Shown: positions 52,193 to 60,979, counted from the stretch's first letter. The stretch is 64,000 nucleotides of DNA from Lachnospiraceae bacterium UBA7050 (GCA_002493905.1 DLAJ01000041.1:5164-69163), one strand, 5' to 3'. The notes: a model not told the origin generated them from the sequence alone. Translations and numbers: made by a program.

Positions 52193-53182
52193 CTATATGC
52201 GGGGACATCCGTTTCTCAGCTTCTGCCAGCATCGAAACAGGCAGAGCCACTGGATATATAATGTCACGCCGTCTTCATGAGCATGCGGAAGATTCGCCCT
52301 CTTTAACGCAGCCTGAGCCTGTCTGTCCGTGAGAAGTCCGCTTTTTCCGCAGATGCCATGCTTCATCCCCTCATCAACGAACCGGCAAAAAGCACGATAT
52401 TCATTCCGGCTCAGGTCAGGTTCCGGCTTCAAAGAAAAGTGAACGAGAACAGAATCAACCGACGGCATAGGATGAAAGTCCTCCCTGCGAAAATAATATT
52501 GCATTTTCGCATCCCAATATACCTTAAGACGCAGCGATTTCTCCGTCTCATGCGGCAGACCAAGCCATCGTTTTGCCGCTCCTTTTTCCATGATCAGCCA
52601 GATATCCCGCGGCACGTTGACCGTGTTGGTCAGTTTCTCGATGATCTGCGTGGTAATGTTGTAAGGGATATTGGCAAAGATCACATAATCCCCTCTGTCA
52701 GGCAGCGGATATTTTAGGAAATCCCCGCAGATCAAATGCAGATTTGTGACTTCTGAAAGCCGCTTCCCGGCTGTCTCATACAATTTTCGGTCAATCTCGA
52801 TCGAATGCACATATCCCGCTTCTTTGCACAGCGCCTCGGTCAAATGCCCCTTTCCGGTTCCGATCTCAAAAACAGTATCCTTTTTTCCGATTCCACTTAA
52901 GCGGACGATCCTGTGAATCAGTTTTTGACTCGTAATGAAATTCTGGGAAACCGATATTGGAGCATCGAATCCTGACCCTTTTTCATACCGTTTTCGATTT
53001 GCGGCTCTGCTTTTATCTGTGCTTCTGCCGCCTCCTGCATCACCTGTGTTCCGTGTACTTCTGCTGCTTCCTGCATTGCCTGCGTTCCGCGTACTTCTGC
53101 CGCTTCCTGCATTGCCTATGTTCCGTGTGCTTCTGCCGCTTCCTGCATTGCTCTCCTGCCGTGTACCCCTGCTTCTTTGCAT
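52193..53182 (-). CDS. Erm-type 23S rRNA adenine dimethyltransferase
   Basis: The methyltransferase part begins near residue 73: SQNFITSQKLIHRIV, SAM motif FEIGTGKGHLTEAL and the adenine-binding IFANIPYNITTQII with the Erm-type NIPY. Erm enzymes methylate A2058 of 23S rRNA and give macrolide-lincosamide-streptogramin resistance; activity here is inferred, not shown. Residues 11-58 are a 12-residue repeat (NAGSGRSTRNIG type) from a 36-bp tandem repeat, which no typical Erm has. AAAGGAG precedes the ATG at 53182. A leader with a hairpin terminator lies directly upstream. Confidence 0.87.
   Translation of the reverse strand: MQRSRGTRQESNAGSGRSTRNIGNAGSGRSTRNAGNAGSSRSTRNTGDAGGGRSTDKSRAANRKRYEKGSGFDAPISVSQNFITSQKLIHRIVRLSGIGKKDTVFEIGTGKGHLTEALCKEAGYVHSIEIDRKLYETAGKRLSEVTNLHLICGDFLKYPLPDRGDYVIFANIPYNITTQIIEKLTNTVNVPRDIWLIMEKGAAKRWLGLPHETEKSLRLKVYWDAKMQYYFRREDFHPMPSVDSVLVHFSLKPEPDLSRNEYRAFCRFVDEGMKHGICGKSGLLTDRQAQAALKRANLPHAHEDGVTLYIQWLCLFRCWQKLRNGCPRI
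53022..53158 (-). repeat. 36-bp tandem repeat encoding the Erm N-terminus
   Basis: Units start at 53022, 53058, 53094 and 53130 and share CTTCTGCCGCTTCCTGCATT on the plus strand. Each encodes 12 residues, so copy-number change keeps the frame. Confidence 0.88.
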
Positions 53183-53206
53183 AGTGCTCTCCTTTCTGTG
53201 CTTTCC

Positions 53207-53314
53207 TCACAGCCCATCTTCCAAACCGTCTGTTCTGTTCACAAAAAGGCAATAAAAAAGCAGGAAAACGTCCAAATGGATTTTCCTGCCTGCAGAGTAC
53301 CACCATACAGCCAT
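53207..53314 (-). CDS. Putative leader peptide (35 residues) upstream of erm
   Basis: An ATG at 53314 opens a 35-codon frame (MAVWWYSAGRKIHLDVFLLF, then YCLFVNRTDG) that ends 25 bases before the erm ATG. It covers the hairpin terminator at 53251-53289. A GGAGG lies 18 bases upstream, but AGGTT/AACCT around it can fold and bring the site close. Another frame is also open (TTG at 53339) and continues into erm's repeats in a different phase. Translation of a leader across a terminator is the classic layout for antibiotic-induced attenuation. Whether it is translated is unproven. Confidence 0.45.
   Translation of the reverse strand: MAVWWYSAGRKIHLDVFLLFYCLFVNRTDGLEDGL
53251..53289 (-). terminator. 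Attenuator-like hairpin in the erm leader
   Basis: On the minus strand GCAGGAAAA pairs with TTTTCCTGC (nine base pairs), with an inner TCC/GGA helix, followed by TTTTTTATT. It lies about 70 bases upstream of the erm start, so it would stop transcription unless prevented from folding. Confidence 0.8.
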
Positions 53315-53339
53315 AAAGGTTCGTTACGTAAACCTCCAA

Positions 53340-53951
53340 TGGCTACATGAATACAACATCACAAAAACATTCTTATGCTGTCTTTTGGCTGACCTGTGCT
53401 CATTTCTATTTGCAACAAAAAGCTGCATACAAATTTTGTATGCAAAAAATCCATTCACATGAGACTATTCATCTGCTTTTTTATCGCCCCTGTATACGGA
53501 TACGAATGCAAATACAAATCAACACACGTAAGCCACCTTTCTATATATATTTTTTTATACAGGACCAACACTGCATTCCAAGTCCTGCCGCTGTGCTGAC
53601 GGCGCCGCCCGGCATAGTAACTCCTGGCATATCCATCAGCAAATTCAGCATATCACGGAGAGATTCGTTTTGTCAAGCGGCTGACCAGTAAGACAGCGAT
53701 GAGGAATGAATTTCATCATTCCTGTCACTAAAACGCCGTTTGTCATTTTATAAAAGTTATTCCTGTGTTTTGGAAAGTTATCCACAATCAATAGGGCTGC
53801 TAACCTCTATTTTTCAATCCGTGGATAAATATTCTGTTATTCCTCAACGCTGGCAGGGATCTATTTACTCCAAAAATGTTAATAATAAAGCAGCCGAACA
53901 TCAGAACCTTACAGTATTCTTTTTAATAAAATATACAGAACTAAGCACTTA
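53340..53951. other. Long intergenic region upstream of erm
   Basis: No convincing gene is seen. Elements noted: a 21-bp perfect palindrome TGCATACAAATTTTGTATGC at 53424-53444; a minus-strand promoter TTGACA (53676-53671) and TATGCT (53652-53647), spacer 18, pointing to erm; a stem AGGAATGA/TCATTCCT at 53702-53723 without T-tract; an exact DnaA-box sequence TTATCCACA at 53778-53786 and an 8/9 inverted match at 53820-53828. A minus-strand frame at about 53530-53635 (MPGVTMPGG start) is possible but unsupported. Confidence 0.5.
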
Positions 53952-55132
53952 TTATGCTATCCAGTCATAAAAATCAAATCCATAATAGAGATTGATAAGC
54001 CTGATCGTCCGCCTGAGTGCAATATCCCCATAAGTATAATACAAGGTTCTGTCCTCTAATTCCTCTATGCTGTCAGCATAATAAACCTGTAACCTCTCTT
54101 CCAGCGTTTTTGCATTACTTTCTTCCCAACGCTGCTGTTCCACGTTTAAGGCTTCAAGCGCCTCACCGGATAACCTTTCCTGACACAATTGGTATATCCG
54201 GTTCATCTCCTCATAGCATCCGTCATAATAGCTTTTACCATCTGCATTAAACTCTTCCGTAGTTTTACTGGTATAACCACAGGTTAGATCAAACAGATAA
54301 GAAAGCGAATCTAAGTAAGCCTGACGCTCCTTTGCATTTTCCGCAGCTTCTGCAGAGGGTCCGTAAACAAAACACCTTCCACAAAAATTTTACGGACCGC
54401 CTCTTCCGTATAGCTATACCACTCTGCCTCCGGAGTTTCATCAAATAATGCAAATGCTCTCTCGTATTCGCTACTGTCTACCAAAATATCGTCTATATAA
54501 TAGGATTCCCGATCTATGCTGAGGAGAAAGCTCAGTTTATCGTCAGTAACAGCCGTATCTCCTATAAAACACAGTTTTCCTGCAGAACTTTCAGACGCGC
54601 TGCTTGCGCTATGAAATGCACCATTTTCTTTCAATAAATTCATACTCCTGTACCCAAACACATTTCCATGTATCTGCCCGTCCCTATAGCGAAGAACGAT
54701 AAATCCGCCATACTCTGCCATCTCCAACACCACTTCTGGTATGGTATCTCCGTCTAAATCCACTACCGCAAATCGGTCTATCCGCCTTGCATTCTCATAT
54801 CCGTATGGCATTTCACTTAATAATCCTTCAAACTCTCTGACTCCATTCGTATCACTCTTTGGAAACCTATCTGTACAGAAAACAGCTGCTTCATTCAAAA
54901 GTACATCTCGAAAAGACGACGAAACAGATGGTGGATCATCATTCTGAGGGGATGTCAGCTCTATGGCGTCCTGAGAACTATCTGGTATTTGTGTGTTCTG
55001 CAAATCGGAAGATTCTTTCCCATGTCCGGGATTCCCCACGTTTTCGGAATCTCCCCTTTCCTTGCCACACCCTCCGCAGAAGCACAATACTACTAAAACC
55101 AATACTGCAAATGAAAGTTTCGCTTTATTCAT
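53952..55132 (-). pseudogene. Lipoprotein with LprI-like C-terminus, frameshifted
   Basis: From the ATG at 55132 the product has a lipoprotein signal (FAVLVLVVLCFCGGCG), a Ser/Asp linker, and a domain with FAVVDLDGDTIPEVVLEMAE resembling calcium or FG-GAP-type strands. The frame ends at 54311 with an unconvincing tail. In the next frame the sequence continues without interruption from GPSAEAAENAKERQAYLDSL through CGYTSKTTEEF and NVEQQRWEESNAKTLEERL to 53952, an LprI-like (DUF1311) helical segment. One missing base in the three-G run at 54357-54359 explains the break. It lies directly after the BlaR1-like gene. Sequencing error or true mutation cannot be distinguished. Confidence 0.7.
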
Positions 55133-55213
55133 TATGACCTTCCCCTTCATATGATCAAGTATTTTTTTAGGTAAAATTTGGCGTAATGATCGCTCTACAA
55201 CACTTTCCTTCCT

Positions 55214-57832
55214 CTACTGACCAGCGTTGTCATTTATCACCATCTCTTTCAAGACAGACACGCTTCCCTCATACACACGAAACTCGTACCGCATCTGCTG
55301 TTCCTGATCCTGATAAAACCAGGTTTCATACGGGGTATCACTCTCCTCTTTCGTAAGGGAGGTCCCCGCCTCTTCCACTACTTTTTCTAATTCTGAAAAG
55401 GGCATTCCCAGCATAAACCGCCCATCCCGGCTTCCGCCCTCCTGAATCGCAAGCGTGACCAGCTTGTTCTGACTGTCAAAATAACAATGGTACTGACTGT
55501 ACTGCGCTGAAAGACCTGCGGTATACCCTTCATTATATACACTCTCATCAACCCAAAAAGTATCCATACCGGCACTGCTTAGAATCTCTTCCACTTCCTC
55601 GATAGACATGCCAAACTCCAGCCTGCTCAAAATTGCCAGATTGTTCTCTACAGAATACTCTATCACTTGAACAGGTACAAACTCATCGCTATACCGATGC
55701 GTCTGGGTTTCCACAATATCTCCGTTCACCTGAGTTACTTTTTCCTTATTCCCCATATCCAGTCCGACAGCCAGCAGGCTGTTATCCTCTTTCAATACAA
55801 AAGTATTGTATTCGTAACTGCTTTCCCATTTTCCAAACTTCGAAAACCGGCTTACGGGATCACTAAAGATAATCCTGCCCTGCCAGACCATTCTCACATT
55901 GTCCATAACCTTTACGGGTGTGCGGACAAAATCGTCCTCCGTTACAGGTGTCCCACACTGTCCAAAGACATTCAATCCCCATGTATACAATTCTCCAGAC
56001 TCACTGATGGCTGCTCCGGTAAATGTTCCTGTAGTGATATATTTACACTGTTCCATAATCTTCATAGGTTCTGCAGCAAACATTTTTACCGGATTTGATG
56101 CATCCTCTTCCAATTTCCAATAATTTTCATAATCCATATAATTTGCATTCGTACTTGTCGTAGGAGCATACTGTCCCCACCAATAAGCAGACTTATTTTT
56201 TTGAAGGGCAACGATGCATTCCCTCCCTGCTCTTGCATAAATCACATCCGTCATTAGAAGAACCGGTTCCGTGACCTTTTGGAAATTATATATATTTGAA
56301 TAGACTGGAGATTCGCTTCCTTCTCCCAAAAGCACTTCTGAATAATTCAAACCGATACCATAAAGTTCTCCGCTTTCCGTCAGGTAAATACAAAAATAGT
56401 CATTCCATGAAGCATCCACAGAAATGACATTCTCCGCAATCTTAACCGGATCTTCATAGTATTCTTCTACACCATAAGTACCTGTTCCAAGCTGTCCGAA
56501 TTCATTCTTTCCGGTACCCCAGAGCACTTTATTTTCATCTATATAGTAATGATTTGACGCAGTATAGCGGCTGGTAATATAATAATCTTCCAGCGAAAAG
56601 CTTTCCCCCATTTGAAGCGCATTCATATCTTCCACATAAAAAGCCGGAAGTATCTCCGTTTCCTCATCAGTTACCACATTGGCACCTGCATTTTCTTCCT
56701 CGTTTTCATCAGGTGGTTCTTCTGACGGTTCTTCTGTCATTCCTTTCGTTTTCACATTTTCTTCTCCGTTGCTATCCCTTTTTTCTGTCAGAAACATCAC
56801 GGACAGCGCCACGATCACAAGCACTGCTGCAATTCCGATTCCTGGAAGCGTATATTTATATTTCATGATATTTCTGATTCTTGATTTTACATTTCCCTCA
56901 CTAAAACAAATTGGTGCAACAAAGATTCTTTTCTTTCCTGATCCGTTCCCAGCGGCAATATGAAGCAGCGCATAAGCGTACTCCTTGCGTTTCTCCCTGC
57001 TCATAGTCCGGATAACTTCTTCATCACATGCTTTTTCCAAATCACTTCCAAACAGAAAATAAGCCATCCAAATAACAGGATTGAACCAGTGAATCAGGCA
57101 TACCACATAGGCAGACATTTTGAAAAGCCCGTCTTTTCTTTTGATGTGCATCCTTTCGTGGGCAATGATACTCGAAAGCTCCTTGGATTCCATAGAAACC
57201 GGCAGATAGATTTGGGGACGGATTATTCCAAAAACCATCGGCATCGTAATATTTTCCGCCCACCAGATATGATCATCAAATAAGATGCTTAACCGCAGTT
57301 TCTTTTTCAGCGCAAAATAGGAGTATAGCATATGCCCGAAAAAGCAGCTGAAACCCGCCAGCCATATCAATCCGATCACATGCCCAACCCCAAATTTTGC
57401 CGGACCGCTCTCTTCGACCTCGTCCTCTCCCGCAATATTTTGTCCAGCAGATTCCACCGGACTTGCAGCAGCAGTTCCTGCAGTGTCTTTTGGGGCGGCG
57501 GCAGGCATACTTGTCATAATACTGTCAGCAGCACCCGCCGGATGAATAATATTTCCTGTACCGCCAATTTCTCCATGGCTCTCATCTTTCTCCTGTCGGG
57601 ATTCTAAAATCACTCCCATTTCTTCCGTAATATTTGCATTATTCCAAAATCCGACCGGCAGGCTCAGTTTCCACGGGAAAATGAAATACAGAAAAACCAT
57701 TGCCCAAAGTCCCAGAATATATTTATGACCAATATGTAATTTCTTCAGCAATATCCGGATAAGCAGGACTATAAGAACAATAACGATTCCCCGCAGGCTC
57801 ATTTTGATAAGCGCATTCATTAAAGCGTTCAT
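55214..57832 (-). CDS. BlaR1-like M56 metalloprotease with RCC1 propeller
   Basis: The 872-residue protein begins with a four-helix membrane domain and an intact zinc protease site HERMH (residues 225-229) with the third ligand in ACDEEV, as in BlaR1/MecR1 (M56). After the last membrane helix (GIGIAAVLVIVALSVMFL, about 336-353) the extracellular part is not a penicillin-binding domain. It has RCC1-type repeats (VLWGTGKNEFGQLGTGT, LYGIGLN, LYTWGLNVFGQCGT), then two GM-x-x-x-E repeats (FGMSIEEVEEILSSAG, LGMPFSELEKVVEEAG) like BLIP/SmpA motifs. It follows the BlaI-type repressor gene by 21 bases. It probably senses an unknown ligand and triggers repressor cleavage. Confidence 0.88.
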   Translation of the reverse strand: MNALMNALIKMSLRGIVIVLIVLLIRILLKKLHIGHKYILGLWAMVFLYFIFPWKLSLPVGFWNNANITEEMGVILESRQEKDESHGEIGGTGNIIHPAGAADSIMTSMPAAAPKDTAGTAAASPVESAGQNIAGEDEVEESGPAKFGVGHVIGLIWLAGFSCFFGHMLYSYFALKKKLRLSILFDDHIWWAENITMPMVFGIIRPQIYLPVSMESKELSSIIAHERMHIKRKDGLFKMSAYVVCLIHWFNPVIWMAYFLFGSDLEKACDEEVIRTMSREKRKEYAYALLHIAAGNGSGKKRIFVAPICFSEGNVKSRIRNIMKYKYTLPGIGIAAVLVIVALSVMFLTEKRDSNGEENVKTKGMTEEPSEEPPDENEEENAGANVVTDEETEILPAFYVEDMNALQMGESFSLEDYYITSRYTASNHYYIDENKVLWGTGKNEFGQLGTGTYGVEEYYEDPVKIAENVISVDASWNDYFCIYLTESGELYGIGLNYSEVLLGEGSESPVYSNIYNFQKVTEPVLLMTDVIYARAGRECIVALQKNKSAYWWGQYAPTTSTNANYMDYENYWKLEEDASNPVKMFAAEPMKIMEQCKYITTGTFTGAAISESGELYTWGLNVFGQCGTPVTEDDFVRTPVKVMDNVRMVWQGRIIFSDPVSRFSKFGKWESSYEYNTFVLKEDNSLLAVGLDMGNKEKVTQVNGDIVETQTHRYSDEFVPVQVIEYSVENNLAILSRLEFGMSIEEVEEILSSAGMDTFWVDESVYNEGYTAGLSAQYSQYHCYFDSQNKLVTLAIQEGGSRDGRFMLGMPFSELEKVVEEAGTSLTKEESDTPYETWFYQDQEQQMRYEFRVYEGSVSVLKEMVINDNAGQ

Positions 57833-57853
57833 GAACGTTTCCCCATCCTCTTC

Positions 57854-58207
57854 TTAATTTCCCTCAATAATTCGTTTCAGTTCTTCTATTTCTTCCTTGG
57901 AGAGTTTTTTTTGCGAGACAAACGTTGCAACAAAACGAGGAAGCGATCCCCCAAAAACCCCTTCCACAAACTCCTCACTCTGTTTTGCCTGAAATAACTG
58001 CTTGGAAACCAACGAAGACACGATACCCTTTTCATTTTTGAAGATTCCTTTGTCACATAATCTCTTTAGTACCGTGTAGGTGGTGGTTCGCTTCCAGTTC
58101 AGCTCTTTCAGACTTAAAGCTGCCAGCTCTCCCGAAGGAATGGGTTCATTTTCCCAGATAAGCTCGGCAAATTTCATTTCTATTTCTCCTAATTTGTATT
58201 CTGCCAT
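57854..58207 (-). CDS. BlaI/MecI-type transcriptional repressor
   Basis: The 117-residue product is a BlaI/MecI/CopY winged helix: EMKFAELIWENEPIPSGELA, KRTTTYTVLKRLCDKGIFK and the C-terminal dimerisation helix ending KEEIEELKRIIEGN. The segment KGIVSSLVSKQLFQAKQSEE is where such repressors are cleaved by their M56 partner. The start at 58207 (MAEYKLGE) has AGGAGG five bases upstream. Twin operators lie 12 bases upstream. Confidence 0.93.
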   Translation of the reverse strand: MAEYKLGEIEMKFAELIWENEPIPSGELAALSLKELNWKRTTTYTVLKRLCDKGIFKNEKGIVSSLVSKQLFQAKQSEEFVEGVFGGSLPRFVATFVSQKKLSKEEIEELKRIIEGN

Positions 58208-58219
58208 ACGATCCTCCTG

Positions 58220-58261
58220 TCTACATGATGTAGAATACATTGAGATTCTACATCATGTAGA
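58220..58261 (-). promoter_or_regulatory. Twin BlaI-type operators
   Basis: TCTACATGATGTAGAAT (58220-58236) and ATTCTACATCATGTAGA (58245-58261) are perfect inverted copies. Each contains the palindrome CTACATnATGTAG, close to the BlaI/MecI operator core TACAnnTGTA. Their centres are 27 bases apart. Confidence 0.82.
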
Positions 58262-58563
58262 CACGCATGTCAAGACTCCTGTTCATTATCAAAAAACAAG
58301 CGGAGATTGGACGTGCATTCAGTCTGGCTAAGCCGTATTATGGCCTTGGGAAGATCATGACAAAGCTGAACACCACAACCAGCGGTCTACATTCATTACC
58401 GATCCTGGCAATGAGTGTAGACCGCCTTATTTCCGTTGATGCGAAAGCCCTTCGAAGCATCAACAGATAAAAAAGACATTAACATCTCTGCTAATGTCTT
58501 TTCTTTCCTACTATTTACCTGCTCTTTTTTCAGTCGGTTTCTATTTTGCAATTCCAAATAGTA
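58262..58563. other. Intergenic region with bidirectional terminator
   Basis: Apart from the terminator, nothing recognisable is seen. AAAAGACATTA (58471-58481) and TAATGTCTTTT (58492-58502) form an 11-base-pair stem with a T-run on the minus strand, so it would end the sigma/anti-sigma operon. A plus-strand open frame at 58267-58470 has no ribosome site or recognised motif. Confidence 0.7.
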
Positions 58564-59730
58564 TTATAGCAGTGGAACAATATACATATCTTCGTCCGCA
58601 GGCGGCACCTCTCCCTCCGTATCTGATCTCATGAAGAGCAGTGCATCAACCTGTTCCGGGTCTATAATATAGCCGGTGGCAAAGGATGCCTGATAGGTAT
58701 TGGTTGTGAGACCACAATAGCCTTCACCGCCGCCGTCGGCAATATCTGTGAGAAGCGTACCGTCCTTTAATCGTACCCCTATGATACGCGGCGGGCGCGC
58801 TGTCGTCGTATACTTCGACACCACACCGTTTTCGTCTACAGCCTCGCTCTCGATCATCTGTCTTGGCATTTCGTAAGTGACCGTAAGGGAGATCGGTGAG
58901 ATTTCCGCATGCGTTACGGCTGCACCGCTGCCCTCCAATTCTTCTGCCATTTCATAAGACTTCACCTGATCAGAACCATTCAGATTAAAATCAAATGCCC
59001 AGCTTCCTTCTACACCAGGAACAAATTGATGGTTGGCTGTGTCATAAATGCCGAGATTATGAAATTCTACGTGTATGGTCTTTTCTATGAAAGAGTCCGC
59101 TTCCGTCATCAGCAGCATATCATATTCCATGCTTCCGTCCTCGTCCCTATACCTTGGCACAAGGCTTCCGTCAGAACGGGTTTCTATGGGCGTGCCATCT
59201 ACATAAGTATCACTGCCGCGTCTGAATCCATCAAAAAAGCCGCCGCCGAGCTGACTATAGACATTACCGCCGTCAATCTCAATGACAACCTGTTCAAACC
59301 AGGGACATGCCCCCTCTTCCAGCTCATACCCTTCCACCTGAAACGACAGGCGCGCAAAACGACCGTCTGTGATGGTATGAAGCGCAGTGATTGTAATGTC
59401 GCTTTCGACGGCACTCTCATAAACCGGATTTACCATCTGTGTCCCCTCTAAAAACTGTTTTTGAGATTCCGTTGCGCGAAGCTCTTCCGTCATTCCCCTT
59501 CCCCACGGGAAATAGGCAGCTGCAAATACCCCCATCGTCCCAAGCATCAGCACCGCGGCCGCGGCAAAAGCCCCGACTGTTCTTTTTCGAATCCTTACGA
59601 CCGGTTTATGACCGGTCTGCGTCCGCTCGTCCCTGATGCGCGCAAATGCCAGATCAGCTTTCTGCTGAACAATATCGGGAATCACAATGTCTTTTTGTAA
59701 ACATTCAATTGTCTCATTTCTCCTCATCAT
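58564..59730 (-). CDS. DUF4179 anti-sigma-like membrane protein
   Basis: The 388-residue protein has a cytoplasmic N-terminus with IPDIVQQKADLAFARIRDER, one membrane helix (TVGAFAAAAVLMLGTMGVFA, residues 51-70) and a large extracellular DUF4179/DUF5643-like region with SDITITALHTITDGRFARLS. This is the usual layout of anti-sigma regulators paired with ECF sigma factors. The ATG at 59730 follows AAAGGAG, 12 bases after the sigma gene. Its signal is unknown. Confidence 0.88.
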   Translation of the reverse strand: MMRRNETIECLQKDIVIPDIVQQKADLAFARIRDERTQTGHKPVVRIRKRTVGAFAAAAVLMLGTMGVFAAAYFPWGRGMTEELRATESQKQFLEGTQMVNPVYESAVESDITITALHTITDGRFARLSFQVEGYELEEGACPWFEQVVIEIDGGNVYSQLGGGFFDGFRRGSDTYVDGTPIETRSDGSLVPRYRDEDGSMEYDMLLMTEADSFIEKTIHVEFHNLGIYDTANHQFVPGVEGSWAFDFNLNGSDQVKSYEMAEELEGSGAAVTHAEISPISLTVTYEMPRQMIESEAVDENGVVSKYTTTARPPRIIGVRLKDGTLLTDIADGGGEGYCGLTTNTYQASFATGYIIDPEQVDALLFMRSDTEGEVPPADEDMYIVPLL

Positions 59731-59742
59731 TTTCTTCTCCTT

Positions 59743-60255
59743 TCATGCCTCAAGATGATATAGTGTGGCAAGCTGATCTCTTGCCCTGGAAAGCCTGGTG
59801 CGCACCGTGCTGACCGGAATATGAAGCGCTGTGCTGATGTCGGAAGTCTCTAATCCATTTACATAATAGAGAATCAGGATCATCCGGTATTTCTCATCCA
59901 GCCCTTTCAGGGTCTCCAGCCACTCCACATTGTCATATTCCTGCGGCGAAAACGGAATTTCACGGGACTCGTCCCCCAGAAGACGCACCTTATTCCTCTT
60001 ACGCAAAATATCATTACATTTGTTGATCAGAATCCTGGTCATCCACGTCCTGAAATACTCCGGTTTCTTTAACTGATCTAATTTTTCCCAACAGGTGAGA
60101 ATTGTATCTGAAATAGCATCCGCAGCATCTTCGTCGTTTTCAAGCATTGCCCTTGCCGCTTTATATAGATTCTGCATCTGTGACTGCATGACCCGGGTGA
60201 ATGCATCCGCATCCCGATTTTGTGCAAGTCTTACAAGTTCTTCTATGATAATCAC
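59743..60255 (-). CDS. ECF-type sigma-70 factor
   Basis: Region 2 is visible in ARAMLENDEDAADAISDTILT and FRTWMTRILINKCNDILRKR; region 4 in LDEKYRMILILYYVNGLETS and HIPVSTVRTRLSRAR. Length 170 is typical. The start is a GTG at 60255, with GGAGAGGG just upstream; spacing is tight, so a slightly later start is possible. It is co-transcribed with the DUF4179 anti-sigma gene. Confidence 0.93.
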   Translation of the reverse strand: MIIIEELVRLAQNRDADAFTRVMQSQMQNLYKAARAMLENDEDAADAISDTILTCWEKLDQLKKPEYFRTWMTRILINKCNDILRKRNKVRLLGDESREIPFSPQEYDNVEWLETLKGLDEKYRMILILYYVNGLETSDISTALHIPVSTVRTRLSRARDQLATLYHLEA

Positions 60256-60321
60256 CCCTCTCCGCGCTTTCTGACTATTAGACGTGAAAAAATAAAAATG
60301 CGTCCCAAAATAAAAAACAGA

Positions 60322-60355
60322 AAAAGCATTCGGACTCCATGTCCTGAATGCTTTT
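60322..60355. terminator. Hairpin between divergent sigma and DUF6512 genes
   Basis: AAAAGCATTC-GGAC and GTCC-T-GAATGCTTTT pair in a 14-bp stem with one bulged T and loop TCCAT. T-rich sequence follows on both strands. It lies between divergent genes, where a terminator has no obvious client; it may insulate them. Confidence 0.6.
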
Positions 60356-60445
60356 CCGTTGTTATGCGGTTCTAAAATTTTCTGCAGGCTTATAATCTCC
60401 GCCCTATTACATATACTGTATACGAAGTCACGAGGTATTCAGTCC

Positions 60446-60979
60446 ATGAAGCAATTAAAAGGTTATGCCATCATTGGGGTTCTGTTTGTTTTGATCGTCG
60501 GCTCCCTTTCTCATTTTCTCTATGAATGGAGTGGCAGCAATCCGGTCGTCGGTCTTTTTACGCCCGTCAATGAATCTATCTGGGAGCATATGAAGCTTTT
60601 ATTTTTTCCAATGCTTCTTTATTCTGCCGCCGGTGTCATCCGCTTCAGAACGGATAAACCGTGCATTGCATATTCTTTCTGTTTCGGAAACCTGATCGGA
60701 ACCTTTCTGATTCCAGTCCTATACTATACGTATTCTTCTGTTCTGAAACGGGACTTATTTGTGCTGGACCTTTTAACATTTGTCATCAGCACTGCCGCCG
60801 CATTCTATGCCGCTTATAAGCTGACGCTTTCCTGTAAGCTCAGGCCGTATGCCGGTCTGATCTATGTGCTTGCAGCGGTCCTTTTTTTCTGTTTCATGTT
60901 ATTTACTTATCATCCTCCCATGCTGAAGCTGTTCGATGATCCAAGCGTACATGCGCTTTCCAGGCAATGGCAATGGTGA
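60446..60979 (+). CDS. DUF6512 membrane protein
   Basis: The product (177 residues) has five or six hydrophobic helices and the family-typical NPVVGLFTPVNESIWEHMKL loop near residue 35. The start at 60446 (MKQLKGYAIIG) has GAGG 11 bases upstream; an in-frame extension is unsupported. The C-terminus ends LFDDPSVHALSRQWQW, which differs from the usual ending, so the last residues may follow a small frameshift. Function unknown. Confidence 0.8.
   Translation: MKQLKGYAIIGVLFVLIVGSLSHFLYEWSGSNPVVGLFTPVNESIWEHMKLLFFPMLLYSAAGVIRFRTDKPCIAYSFCFGNLIGTFLIPVLYYTYSSVLKRDLFVLDLLTFVISTAAAFYAAYKLTLSCKLRPYAGLIYVLAAVLFFCFMLFTYHPPMLKLFDDPSVHALSRQWQW

Noticed and set aside
53778..53828. DnaA boxes considered as a replication origin
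   Set aside because: Only two boxes, no AT-rich unwinding element and no dnaA or dnaN nearby.
58267..58470. Plus-strand open frame between the BlaI operators and the terminator
   Set aside because: No ribosome site and no recognisable family; too little support for a gene.
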